DNA of 27,668 nucleotides, taken from contig DJRC01000012.1 in assembly GCA_002437735.1 (NCBI GenBank), positions 1-27,668 of the forward strand, given 5' to 3'. Shown here piece after piece: positions 1 through 5,975 of the stretch. The notes under the pieces were generated by a model that had not been told where the DNA came from, did no database searches, and saw nothing but the letters and a program-made list of their open reading frames with translations. The position numbers and the translations under genes were made by a program. This stretch comes from Oscillospiraceae bacterium UBA6370. Lineage in GTDB: Bacteria > Bacillota > Clostridia > Oscillospirales > Oscillospiraceae. Positions within the stretch are counted from its first letter, which is position 1, and each line of letters opens with the position of its first letter.

Positions 1-2
1 AG

Positions 3-260
3 TACAACATCATGGTCAACACCATGGGCCCCGGCCGCATCTACACCGACCGCATCAAGTACCTCAACACGATCCGCGCCGAGAAGGCGGGCATCACGCT
101 CGAGGAGTACAACACGAAGGATGCCGCGAGCTTCCCGCAGAAGCGCTACCAGACGGCGGACGAGTACGCCCGCTCCGTGGTGTTTATCTGCTCTCCCGCA
201 AACAGCGCCATCTCCGGTCAGGTCATCTGCGTCGACGGCGCCATGACCACTGCGTACTAA
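3..260 (+). CDS. SDR family oxidoreductase, C-terminal fragment (cut by window edge)
   Basis: This is the last 85 codons of a short-chain dehydrogenase/reductase; the start lies outside the window. Visible are the PGRIYTDR segment, which follows the active-site region in many SDRs (a Pro-Gly then a Thr that contacts the nicotinamide), a charged substrate-loop stretch, then RYQTADEYARSVVFICSP and SGQVICVDGA, the usual SDR C-terminus. The GRIxTDR form resembles FabG-like 3-oxoacyl-ACP reductase homologues of unknown substrate. The Rossmann glycine motif and the catalytic Ser-Tyr-Lys are not in the window, so activity and substrate cannot be judged. A strong terminator follows 30 bases after the stop. 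Confidence 0.85.
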   Translation, partial: YNIMVNTMGPGRIYTDRIKYLNTIRAEKAGITLEEYNTKDAASFPQKRYQTADEYARSVVFICSPANSAISGQVICVDGAMTTAY

Positions 261-290
261 GAACCTTATTTTGCGCTGCTGAAATCAATA

Positions 291-333
291 AAAAGGGAAC
301 TGCTTCTCAACGGGAGAAGCGGTTTCCTTTTTC
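291..333. terminator. Bidirectional intrinsic terminator after the SDR gene
   Basis: The inverted repeat pairs about 294-308 with 314-328 around a five-base loop, core GCTTCTC/GAGAAGC. It has a T-run on the plus side (328-332) and an A-run on the other side (289-294). It can therefore end both the plus-strand SDR transcript and anything arriving from the minus-strand fragment at 358-663. Confidence 0.85.
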
Positions 334-357
334 AATTCAAAGCTCTTGGAACCGCGC

Positions 358-663
358 CTACATTTCATCATCCGCAAGTTCACCGCGCTCGACCTGCTCC
401 AACACCCGCATCGCTTGTGCAACAGCGGCGTTCCACTCGTCCACGCTGATCTTCCCCCGGCTCTTCCTCCGCTTTAACCGATTGTAGGCGCGGTCATACT
501 CCACACGGGCCGGACTGCGGTTTGCCTTTCCCTGTGCTTCCTTGCGGTGCGCTCCCACCTTTCGGCAGGTCCGCTCTGTCTCACCGGGCGCAATATTGTT
601 GCAGCAGCAAGTGTTATAGCCGGCAGTCAGCAGAAAATACTTTCCGCAGTTATGACATCGCTG
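358..663 (-). pseudogene. DUF6076-like protein, C-terminal remnant
   Basis: The minus-strand reading gives QRCHNCGKYFLLTAGY, then a Cys-rich stretch, NIAPGETERTCR and a Lys/Arg-rich helical tail ending RGELADDEM. The CxxC plus later Cys pattern and the NIAPGET-x-TCR segment are what I associate with the C-terminal zinc-binding part of DUF6076 proteins carried on clostridial integrative elements; this is recalled similarity, not a search. The open frame continues upstream to 768, but residues 1-35 of that 136-residue ORF are antisense to the winged-helix fragment on the other strand, so the N-terminal part of the original protein is missing. I read it as a dead remnant. Confidence 0.6.
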
Positions 664-1295
664 CGGCGCGTTTCCAACTGCGCCACGCGAACCGCAAGAC
701 GAACCAGTGTCATCCGAGCGAAGCGACCATCGCAAAGAGACTGCACCTCTCGCGCAACACCGTTGCAAAGCATGTTCGTCTGTTGGAAGATCGCGGTCTC
801 ATCGTCACGGAACGTACCGGCATTATCACGCGGCGAGATATCAAGAAAAACGGCAACCTGCTCTACACGCTCGTCCCGATGCACGAGGTCGTGGAAGCAT
901 ACTATGGACGACAGCTCACAGTGGTGGGCATCACAGCGGAGCGGCGTCGGGTGCAGGCAAAGCTGTTGGCGCAGCAGGGTGCGCCCCCGGGTTGCCCTTG
1001 TGAGCCGCTGTGTGCGATCCTGTGGGCGAGGTCGAGTGTGTACTCGGTAAGCCCCCATTTTGACAAGCACAGGGCGCTTGTGCAAAGGCGTGCGAATGGC
1101 CTCGCGGAAGCCTTTTCCGGGGGATCCGAGCGCATTTCAGCCCGTTCGATTTTGCGCAAGATAAAGGGCTGCAGTCGGTTTCAGCCTTTCGCGCACCATA
1201 CCGCAGTCGGTCCTCAGAAAAGCCGCGGTGTGTTAGGCGTTTGCAGCGTTTCTGACCGCGCCGGTAGAAAGAAAATGAAGAATGAACGAAGATAA
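655..1295 (+). pseudogene. Winged-helix DNA-binding protein remnant (mobile-element type)
   Basis: From about 669 the plus strand reads ANRKTNQCHPS, then ATIAKRLHLSRNTVAKHV (helix-turn-helix) and RLLEDRGLIVTERTG with a wing and KKNGNLLYTLVP. This matches the helix-turn-helix proteins found in replication/regulation modules of clostridial integrative elements, which normally have about 25-35 further residues before this point. Those residues are absent and are replaced by sequence complementary to the DUF6076-like fragment. The frame stays open to 1295, overlapping the next gene by 14 bases, but beyond about 1030 it has no recognisable character. Expression as a functional protein is unlikely. 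Confidence 0.55.
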
Positions 1296-1720
1296 CAAGA
1301 GAAACACCACACAATGGCTTCGCCCCAGTACGCTCCAGCGTATGGACAGCTGGTTGGCAGAGGATAACTGTCAAAGCCGAAGCGAATTCACGGAGAAGGC
1401 CCTGCGGTTCTATATGGGCTATCTCGGGAGCTGTGATACAACGGAGTATCTCTCAAAAGCATTGGTGGCGATGATCCGCAGCACACTGGAAAAATCACAG
1501 TTACCGGATGAACCAGTTGCTCTTCAAGTGGTGCGTGGAGCTGAACATGATGTGCCACACCATCGCCGCGCACTTCCGTGCCGCTCCCATCGACCGCAGG
1601 GAGCTGCGCGCTTACGCCATAGACGAGGTCAAGCGCACCAACGGGCAGATCAGCTTCTCCAACGCCATCGACACGCAGCGCCGCCTCGAGCCGGAGAGCG
1701 AATGGCCCGATGAAGATTGA
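1282..1720 (+). pseudogene. Ribbon-helix-helix type protein, split by a frameshift
   Basis: The first frame starts at 1282 with a short basic N-terminus, then LRPSTLQRMDSWL and SRSEFTEKALRFYMGYL, a plausible ribbon-helix-helix fold of about 50 residues. It continues as ALVAMIRSTLE. The second frame carries MNQLLFKWCVELNMMCHTIAAHF and YAIDEVKRTNGQISFSNAI to a stop at 1720. Together they make one protein of about 145 residues, like small RHH proteins of clostridial conjugative elements. The break falls near 1490-1505, beside an A-run, where one frame is lost and the other gained. Left in the first frame, translation runs to 1713 with an Arg-rich nonsense tail. It is either a true pseudogene or an indel error. 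Confidence 0.7.
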
Positions 1721-1805
1721 CGCGATAGATTTCTTGAAAAAAGTTTGCGCGTTCGGATAGCTTTCCGCTCTGCGTTGTAGTATGTATGTTGGCTGTCAAA
1801 AGCAA

Positions 1806-1839
1806 CAGGAGGGGATGCCGCAAACGGCATCCCCTCCTG
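1806..1839. terminator. Perfect 15-bp hairpin terminator after merR
   Basis: 1806-1820 and 1825-1839 are perfect reverse complements around a CAAA loop. On the minus strand a T-rich stretch follows (TTGCTTTTG), fitting the end of the MATE-merR transcript, whose last codon is at 1896. It may also stop read-through from the plus-strand element debris. Confidence 0.85.
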
Positions 1840-1895
1840 CTAAACAATAGGCCCAACATCGCGACCTCTGCTGCTTTCTCACTTTCCCGGCAAGC

Positions 1896-2723
1896 TCATT
1901 CCTCTTCTGTGACCGGGATGCAGATCTCGGTCACGAATTTTTCGGTGTCGCGGGTAAAGCCCTGGTCGATAAGCGTGATCTCACGTGAAAAGCCGGAGAG
2001 CCGCAGACGATGCTCCGCCATGAACCGCTCCAGCCTTCGGTACTGCTCGGGAGACTGAAGATGATGACCACGAAAGCGGACCCGGACGCAGAGCGTCTCC
2101 GGCAATGCGAGGAACGCGCCGTCGAAGCGGTCAGCCTCGTCCAACAGCAGGAACGCTCCGTCATAGCGGTCGTACCGCTTCTCTCTGAGATGCTCCTCGG
2201 AAATGCTGAAGCCGACCTTTCCGAGGAAGATGGCCGCCTCGGTCTGCGCCGCGGCAAGGCGGCTGATAGACAGCTCCGCGTCGTCTGTATTCTGCACCGC
2301 AAGGTGGTTCTCCGTCCAGAAGATGCGGCAGGGCGGTACGCGGACGATCTCGATGCTGCCCGGCGCAGCGCTCTGCGCGTCACGCAGCCGCTGCAGCTGG
2401 GCGTCGATCTTGCGCTCGATGCGGGCAAGCTCGCGCTGCTTTTCCGCAACGACCGCTTTCTGCCGGCACAGCTTTTCCTCGATCCGGTCCACCTCGCGTC
2501 CGTGCAGGAAATCCGCGATCTCGCCAAGCGGCATATCCAGCGCACGCAGGTAGCGGATGGTGTTGAACAGCTCGAACTGACGCGGACTGTAGTAGCGGTA
2601 GCCGGTCGCGGAGTCCACATACTCCGGCGTGATGAGGCCGGTGCTCTCGTAGTGGCGGATGCTGCTGACGCTCAAATGAAAGAGCCGCGCCATGTCGCCG
2701 ATGGAAAAGAGCTTCGCATCCAT
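1896..2723 (-). CDS. MerR family regulator with GyrI-like ligand domain (BmrR type)
   Basis: This 275-residue transcription factor has an N-terminal winged helix (about 4-75; SIGDMARLFHLSVSSIRHYE, then TGYRYYSPRQFELFNTIRYLR), a dimerising coiled coil (about 85-118, rich in Gln/Arg/Glu) and a C-terminal effector domain (about 125-275) of the GyrI/BmrR multidrug-binding kind. Family members bind a palindrome between a promoter's -35 and -10 boxes and untwist the DNA when ligand is bound. It lies two bases after the MATE stop, and its ribosome site (AAGGAGG) sits inside the end of that gene, so the two are co-transcribed. The matching operator is at 4120-4150, so the likely circuit is drug-induced activation of its own operon. 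The ligand is unknown. Confidence 0.9.
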   Translation of the reverse strand: MDAKLFSIGDMARLFHLSVSSIRHYESTGLITPEYVDSATGYRYYSPRQFELFNTIRYLRALDMPLGEIADFLHGREVDRIEEKLCRQKAVVAEKQRELARIERKIDAQLQRLRDAQSAAPGSIEIVRVPPCRIFWTENHLAVQNTDDAELSISRLAAAQTEAAIFLGKVGFSISEEHLREKRYDRYDGAFLLLDEADRFDGAFLALPETLCVRVRFRGHHLQSPEQYRRLERFMAEHRLRLSGFSREITLIDQGFTRDTEKFVTEICIPVTEEE

Positions 2724-2725
2724 TC

Positions 2726-4090
2726 CTATCCCTCCTTACGGCTGTATTTTGCCCTATGTGTGAGCAGGGCAAAAAGGATGATGCACACAATATCCGAGAA
2801 AAGCGAGCCCGCCGCCGACGCAAGCCCCATGGGGAAAAGCGTGTCGGTAAAGAGCTTCGAGGCGAGGAACGCCCCCGGGATGCGCACGCAGATAATAGAG
2901 AGCGCATTGTGCAGGAACGAGAAGCCGGAGCGTCCGATGGCGCAGAAATAGCCGCTGAAGCTGAACTGTATCCCGGCAAGAAAGCTGTCCCAGACGTAGC
3001 CGCGCAGGTACTGTCCGCCCAGGAGGATGACCTCCGCGCCGTCCGCTCGGGTCGAGTCGGTAAACAGGGCGATGACCGGCTCGGCGATAAACTGAACGCC
3101 CACCGCGATCATTAGGCTGCAAGCGCAGGCGAGCAGCGCGGCACAGCGCAGCGTTCCCACCGCGCGCTCGGGCTTCCCCGCGCCGATGTTCTGCGCGCCG
3201 ATGGCGGAAACGGCGGAGAGCATGGAGGACGGAATTAGGAACAGGAAACTCATGATCTTCTCCACGATGCCCACCGCGGCCGCGTCCGCCAATCCGCGGC
3301 GGTTGGCGATGATGGTGATGATAATAAAGGAGATCTGTATAAAGCCGTCCTGTAATGCCACCGGAACGCCGACGGAAAGCAGGTTCCGCATCACGGGGCG
3401 GTCCACTCTGAAATCATCCCTGCACAGCACGATGCTCTTTCGCTTCATAATGACGGCCAGTGAGACAACAACACTGATCGCCTGAGAAAGTGTTGTACCA
3501 AGTGCCGCGCCCGCAGGCCCAAGCTGAAGCGTCCCCATAAAGAGATAATCCAGCCCAATGTTGGCGGCGCAGGCGACGGCGATAAAGTACATTGGGCTTT
3601 TGCTGTCGCCAAGGCCGCGGAAGATGGAGCTGATGATGTTATACGCCGTGATGAACGGGATGCCGATGAAGCAGATGGTCAGGTATGCGGCGGTGCCGCC
3701 GACCGCCTCCTCCGGTGTGGACATGACGGAAACGATGGGATGGACAAGGAGAAGCAGGACTGCCGTCAACGTGACGGAGACCGCCATGAACAGGACGACA
3801 GTATTCCCGATGTCCTGCGCTGCGCGCTTCCGGTCTCCCGCGCCGACCGCCTGCCCAATGCTGACGGTCGCGCCCATTGCAAGCCCCACGATCATCACCG
3901 TGAGCATGTGCATGACCTGCGAGCCGATGGAGACGGCGGTCGTGCTGGCGACGCCCTCAAACTGCCCGATGATGAACAGGTCGGCCATGCCGTAGAGCGT
4001 TTGCAGAAAGTAGGAGAGCAGATAAGGCAGCGAGAACAGGACAACATTTTTGAGTACGCTGCCGGTTGTGAGATTTTTTTCCATGTGCAT
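2726..4090 (-). CDS. MATE family efflux transporter
   Basis: This integral membrane protein of 454 residues has about twelve hydrophobic segments in two homologous halves, as expected for MATE (MatE/NorM-like) cation- or proton-coupled drug exporters. The N-terminus LTTGSVLKNVVLFSLPYLLS and the PAGAALGTTLSQAI stretch are typical of the clostridial members. Two in-frame starts exist, at 4090 and 4084; an AAGG five bases before the first favours 4090, though the second cannot be excluded. It is the first gene of an operon with a MerR regulator and sits directly behind a MerR-type promoter, which supports export of a toxic compound sensed by that regulator. The substrate cannot be told from sequence. 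Confidence 0.93.
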   Translation of the reverse strand: MHMEKNLTTGSVLKNVVLFSLPYLLSYFLQTLYGMADLFIIGQFEGVASTTAVSIGSQVMHMLTVMIVGLAMGATVSIGQAVGAGDRKRAAQDIGNTVVLFMAVSVTLTAVLLLLVHPIVSVMSTPEEAVGGTAAYLTICFIGIPFITAYNIISSIFRGLGDSKSPMYFIAVACAANIGLDYLFMGTLQLGPAGAALGTTLSQAISVVVSLAVIMKRKSIVLCRDDFRVDRPVMRNLLSVGVPVALQDGFIQISFIIITIIANRRGLADAAAVGIVEKIMSFLFLIPSSMLSAVSAIGAQNIGAGKPERAVGTLRCAALLACACSLMIAVGVQFIAEPVIALFTDSTRADGAEVILLGGQYLRGYVWDSFLAGIQFSFSGYFCAIGRSGFSFLHNALSIICVRIPGAFLASKLFTDTLFPMGLASAAGSLFSDIVCIILFALLTHRAKYSRKEG

Positions 4091-4119
4091 CGATCCCTTC
4101 GCTTGAATGACTTGGCATC

Positions 4120-4150
4120 ATTATAAACTCTACAACCGTTGTAGAGTCAA
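4120..4150 (-). promoter_or_regulatory. MerR-type promoter and operator of the MATE-merR operon
   Basis: Read on the minus strand, the -35 is TTGACT (4145-4150) and the -10 is TATAAT (4120-4125), separated by 19 bases instead of the usual 17. Between and overlapping them lies a near-perfect palindrome with 10-base arms (4127-4136 and 4138-4147) around one central base. An over-long spacer with a centred palindrome is the hallmark of MerR-activated promoters. The regulator encoded downstream in the same operon is the obvious ligand. Confidence 0.88.
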
Positions 4151-4205
4151 GAGCGAAGAAAACATCTTGCTGAATTTTTCAAAAGCGCATTCTGTTGACA
4201 GCGGC

Positions 4206-5312
4206 TTATCGCACCAAAATGGACATGACGATCAGAAGGATCGTCAGAAATGCAAAGCTGATCCCGGAAAACAGGAAAAGAAAATGCTTTCCGCCATTGG
4301 GAACGCGGCGCGTATATTCCCGAAAGGCAATGAGACTTGCCAGAGAAGCCACCAGCGTCCCTGCGCCGCCCACGTTGACGCCGACCAGAAGCCCCCGGGC
4401 ATCCTGCGTGAAGCGGCTGAGCAGAATGGCGGCAGGAACATTGCTGATGATCTGGCAGGTGAGCGCGGAGATCAGCATCGTCCCGTGGGATAAAAGGCGG
4501 GCGAACAGTACCCGAACAGGTTCCATCCGGGCAAGATTGCCGGAAAAGGTGAAAAATGCGGCGAAGGTAGCCAGCAGTCCCCAGTCCACGGTTTTCAATG
4601 CGTGCCGATCCAAAAACCAGAGCGCCAGAACAATGGCCGTCAGGCCAAGCGCATAGGGCACCAGCCGCAGAACCATGGCAACGGCTAAACAGAACAGTCC
4701 CCCATAGACGGCGGCCCGACGGGGGTCTACCGTGGCCTGCGCCTCCGGCACGGAAAGCCTGTCTTTGGGAAACATTAGGCAGCACAGGAGAATGAGGACG
4801 GCAGACAGGATGAAAGGCAGCAGCATTGCCGAAAAGAACATCTTCACGGAAAGGCCGTAATAGCTGAAAAGATAGAGATTCTGCGGATTGCCGAAGGGCG
4901 TGATCATTCCGCAGAGGTTGGCAGCACAGTTTTGCAGAATGAACAGGAGCGCGGCGTGCTTTTCCTGACCGGTAGACGAAAGGACAAACCACCCAAGCGG
5001 CAGAAAGGTCAGCAAGGCGGTATCATTGGTCAGAAGCATAGACCCGAACATGGTAATGACCACCAGTGCCGTACATACGCTCCGAACCGTGGAAAAAGTA
5101 CGCACCATCCGCTGGGAAAGGGCAGAAAAGATATGCAGGTCCCGCAGAGCACCTACCACCGCCAAAACACTAAACAGGCAGGAAAGCGTTTTAAGGTCGT
5201 AATAGCCTAAGTAGTCCCGATCAGGCGGAACAAAAAATGCCGTTACAGCTGCGGCCAGCAGTGAAATGACCAGCATAGCATTCGCACGGCACCAAGATTT
5301 GACCTTACTCAT
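4206..5312 (-). CDS. SLC13/ArsB-type permease
   Basis: This 368-residue membrane protein has about ten hydrophobic segments. Two features recall the SLC13/DASS and ArsB/NhaD ion-transporter superfamily: LLTNDTALLTFLPLG in the first half, and NLCGMITPFGNPQNLYLFSYY, like the T-P-x-G-N-P-Q-N substrate/cation site of that superfamily. A second-half counterpart, ISNVPAAILLSRF and NVGGAGTLVASLASLIA, is also visible. Likely substrates are anions such as dicarboxylates, sulfate or arsenite; the sequence does not decide. The start at 5312 has an AAGGAG six bases upstream. It is slightly shorter than usual SLC13 members. It is transcribed toward the MATE promoter with no clear terminator in the 115-base gap, and no convincing promoter was found upstream. 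Confidence 0.8.
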   Translation of the reverse strand: MSKVKSWCRANAMLVISLLAAAVTAFFVPPDRDYLGYYDLKTLSCLFSVLAVVGALRDLHIFSALSQRMVRTFSTVRSVCTALVVITMFGSMLLTNDTALLTFLPLGWFVLSSTGQEKHAALLFILQNCAANLCGMITPFGNPQNLYLFSYYGLSVKMFFSAMLLPFILSAVLILLCCLMFPKDRLSVPEAQATVDPRRAAVYGGLFCLAVAMVLRLVPYALGLTAIVLALWFLDRHALKTVDWGLLATFAAFFTFSGNLARMEPVRVLFARLLSHGTMLISALTCQIISNVPAAILLSRFTQDARGLLVGVNVGGAGTLVASLASLIAFREYTRRVPNGGKHFLFLFSGISFAFLTILLIVMSILVR

Positions 5313-5475
5313 AAAAAGCTCCTTCGCGTGAAAAATGCGGAATTATGCGTGTCTGCTTCCGCGAAGAAGACCGCACATTTCCGAGGGCCCTTGCTGCTCT
5401 TGGATAGCTTTTTCGGTGCAACACAGGTGCAACAAAACGGCAACAAGGTGCGGAAAAGCAGAGAGGATCACACAG

Positions 5476-5514
5476 TAAAAAGGGAAACCGCACTCCCAAA
5501 AGGAAGTGCGGTTT
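5476..5514 (-). terminator. Intrinsic terminator of the tRNA operon
   Basis: Read on the minus strand, AAACCGCACT pairs with AGTGCGGTTT (plus coordinates 5485-5494 and 5505-5514), followed by CCC and a five-T run. It begins right at the end of tRNA-Val. Confidence 0.88.
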
Positions 5515-5590
5515 GGTGCGGACTACTGGACTCGAACCAGTGACCTCATGCGTGTGAAGCATGCGCTCTAACCAGCTGAGCTAAGCCCGC
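5514..5590 (-). tRNA. tRNA-Val (CAC)
   Basis: The 77-base cloverleaf includes an encoded CCA. The acceptor is GCGGGCT/AGTCCGC with one G-U pair, the D-arm GCTC...GAGC, the anticodon loop TTCACAC (anticodon CAC) and the T-arm ACTGG/CCAGT. It is the last tRNA in the three-gene minus-strand cluster, with the terminator immediately after. Confidence 0.95.
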
Positions 5591-5593
5591 AAA

Positions 5594-5668
5594 TGGTGAC
5601 CCGTACGGGATTCGAACCCATGTTACAGCCGTGAAAGGGCCGTGTCTTAACCACTTGACCAACGGGCC
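5594..5668 (-). tRNA. tRNA-Glu (TTC)
   Basis: The 75-base cloverleaf has an encoded CCA. The acceptor is GGCCCGT/ACGGGTC, the anticodon loop CTTTCAC (anticodon TTC) and the T-arm ATGGG/CCCGT. It is separated from tRNA-Val by only three bases, so both come from one precursor. Confidence 0.95.
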
Positions 5669-5675
5669 ATATAAC

Positions 5676-5701
5676 GCACGGGATGCTTTCGCATCCCGTG
5701 C
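5676..5701. other. 11-bp perfect hairpin between tRNA-Met and tRNA-Glu
   Basis: 5676-5686 and 5691-5701 are perfect complements with a TTTC loop (GAAA tetraloop on the minus strand). On the tRNA-coding minus strand it is followed by GTTATAT rather than a T-run, so it looks more like a processing or insulating stem, or a partial terminator, than a full stop. On the plus strand it is followed by four T, but no plus-strand gene ends there. Confidence 0.6.
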
Positions 5702-5704
5702 TTT

Positions 5705-5781
5705 TGGTAGCGGCACCTGGATTCGAACCGGGGACACTTCGGGTATGAACCGAATGCTCTGGCCAACTGAGCTATGCCGCC
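5705..5781 (-). tRNA. tRNA-Met (CAT), elongator type
   Basis: The 77-base cloverleaf has an encoded CCA. The acceptor is GGCGGCA/TGCCGCT with a G-U first pair, and the anticodon arm is TTCGG-TTCATAC-CCGAA (anticodon CAT). The arm resembles elongator Met rather than initiator (no GGG/CCC run) or lysidine-type Ile. The T-stem CCCGG/CCAGG has one C-A mismatch in the middle. Confidence 0.92.
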
Positions 5782-5807
5782 ATATTCTGCCCGACAGGAC
5801 AAGGAAC

Positions 5808-5837
5808 AGTATAACAGAGGAAAAGTCCGTTTGTCAA
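5808..5837 (-). promoter_or_regulatory. Sigma-A promoter of the tRNA Met-Glu-Val operon
   Basis: On the minus strand the -35 is TTGACA (5832-5837) and the -10 is TATACT (5808-5813), with an 18-base spacer. It lies 26 bases before tRNA-Met and is divergent from the recJ promoter. Confidence 0.8.
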
Positions 5838-5891
5838 TAGCTTTCTCGTAAAAAATCAAAAAATGCGGCAGAACGCGCTTTATATTTTCTC

Positions 5892-5920
5892 TTTACCTTT
5901 CCGCGCATCTTTGCTATAAT
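5892..5920 (+). promoter_or_regulatory. Sigma-A promoter upstream of recJ
   Basis: The -35 is TTTACC (5892-5897), the spacer is 17 bases and the -10 is TATAAT (5915-5920). A leader of about 50 bases with CGGAGG before the recJ start follows. This is the only strong promoter seen ahead of the recJ-rel gene run. Confidence 0.75.
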
Positions 5921-5975
5921 ATTAGATTGAATTAGTATCCGCGGCACCTTTGCCGTACAGATCGGAGGTCTCTGC

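Noticed and set aside
5313..5475. Possible integrase remnant or attachment site beside tRNA-Val
   Set aside because: The CAACA/GTTGC-rich stretch hinted at an integrase tail, but no integrase motif was readable in any frame and I saw no second copy of the tRNA-Val 3' end in 260-5500.
5305..5562. Minus-strand ORF of 85 residues beginning MLHTHEVTGSSPVV
   Set aside because: Its first third is the translated tRNA-Val gene and the rest crosses the terminator; such tRNA-shadow ORFs are a well-known artefact. The similar ORFs over tRNA-Glu and tRNA-Met were rejected for the same reason.
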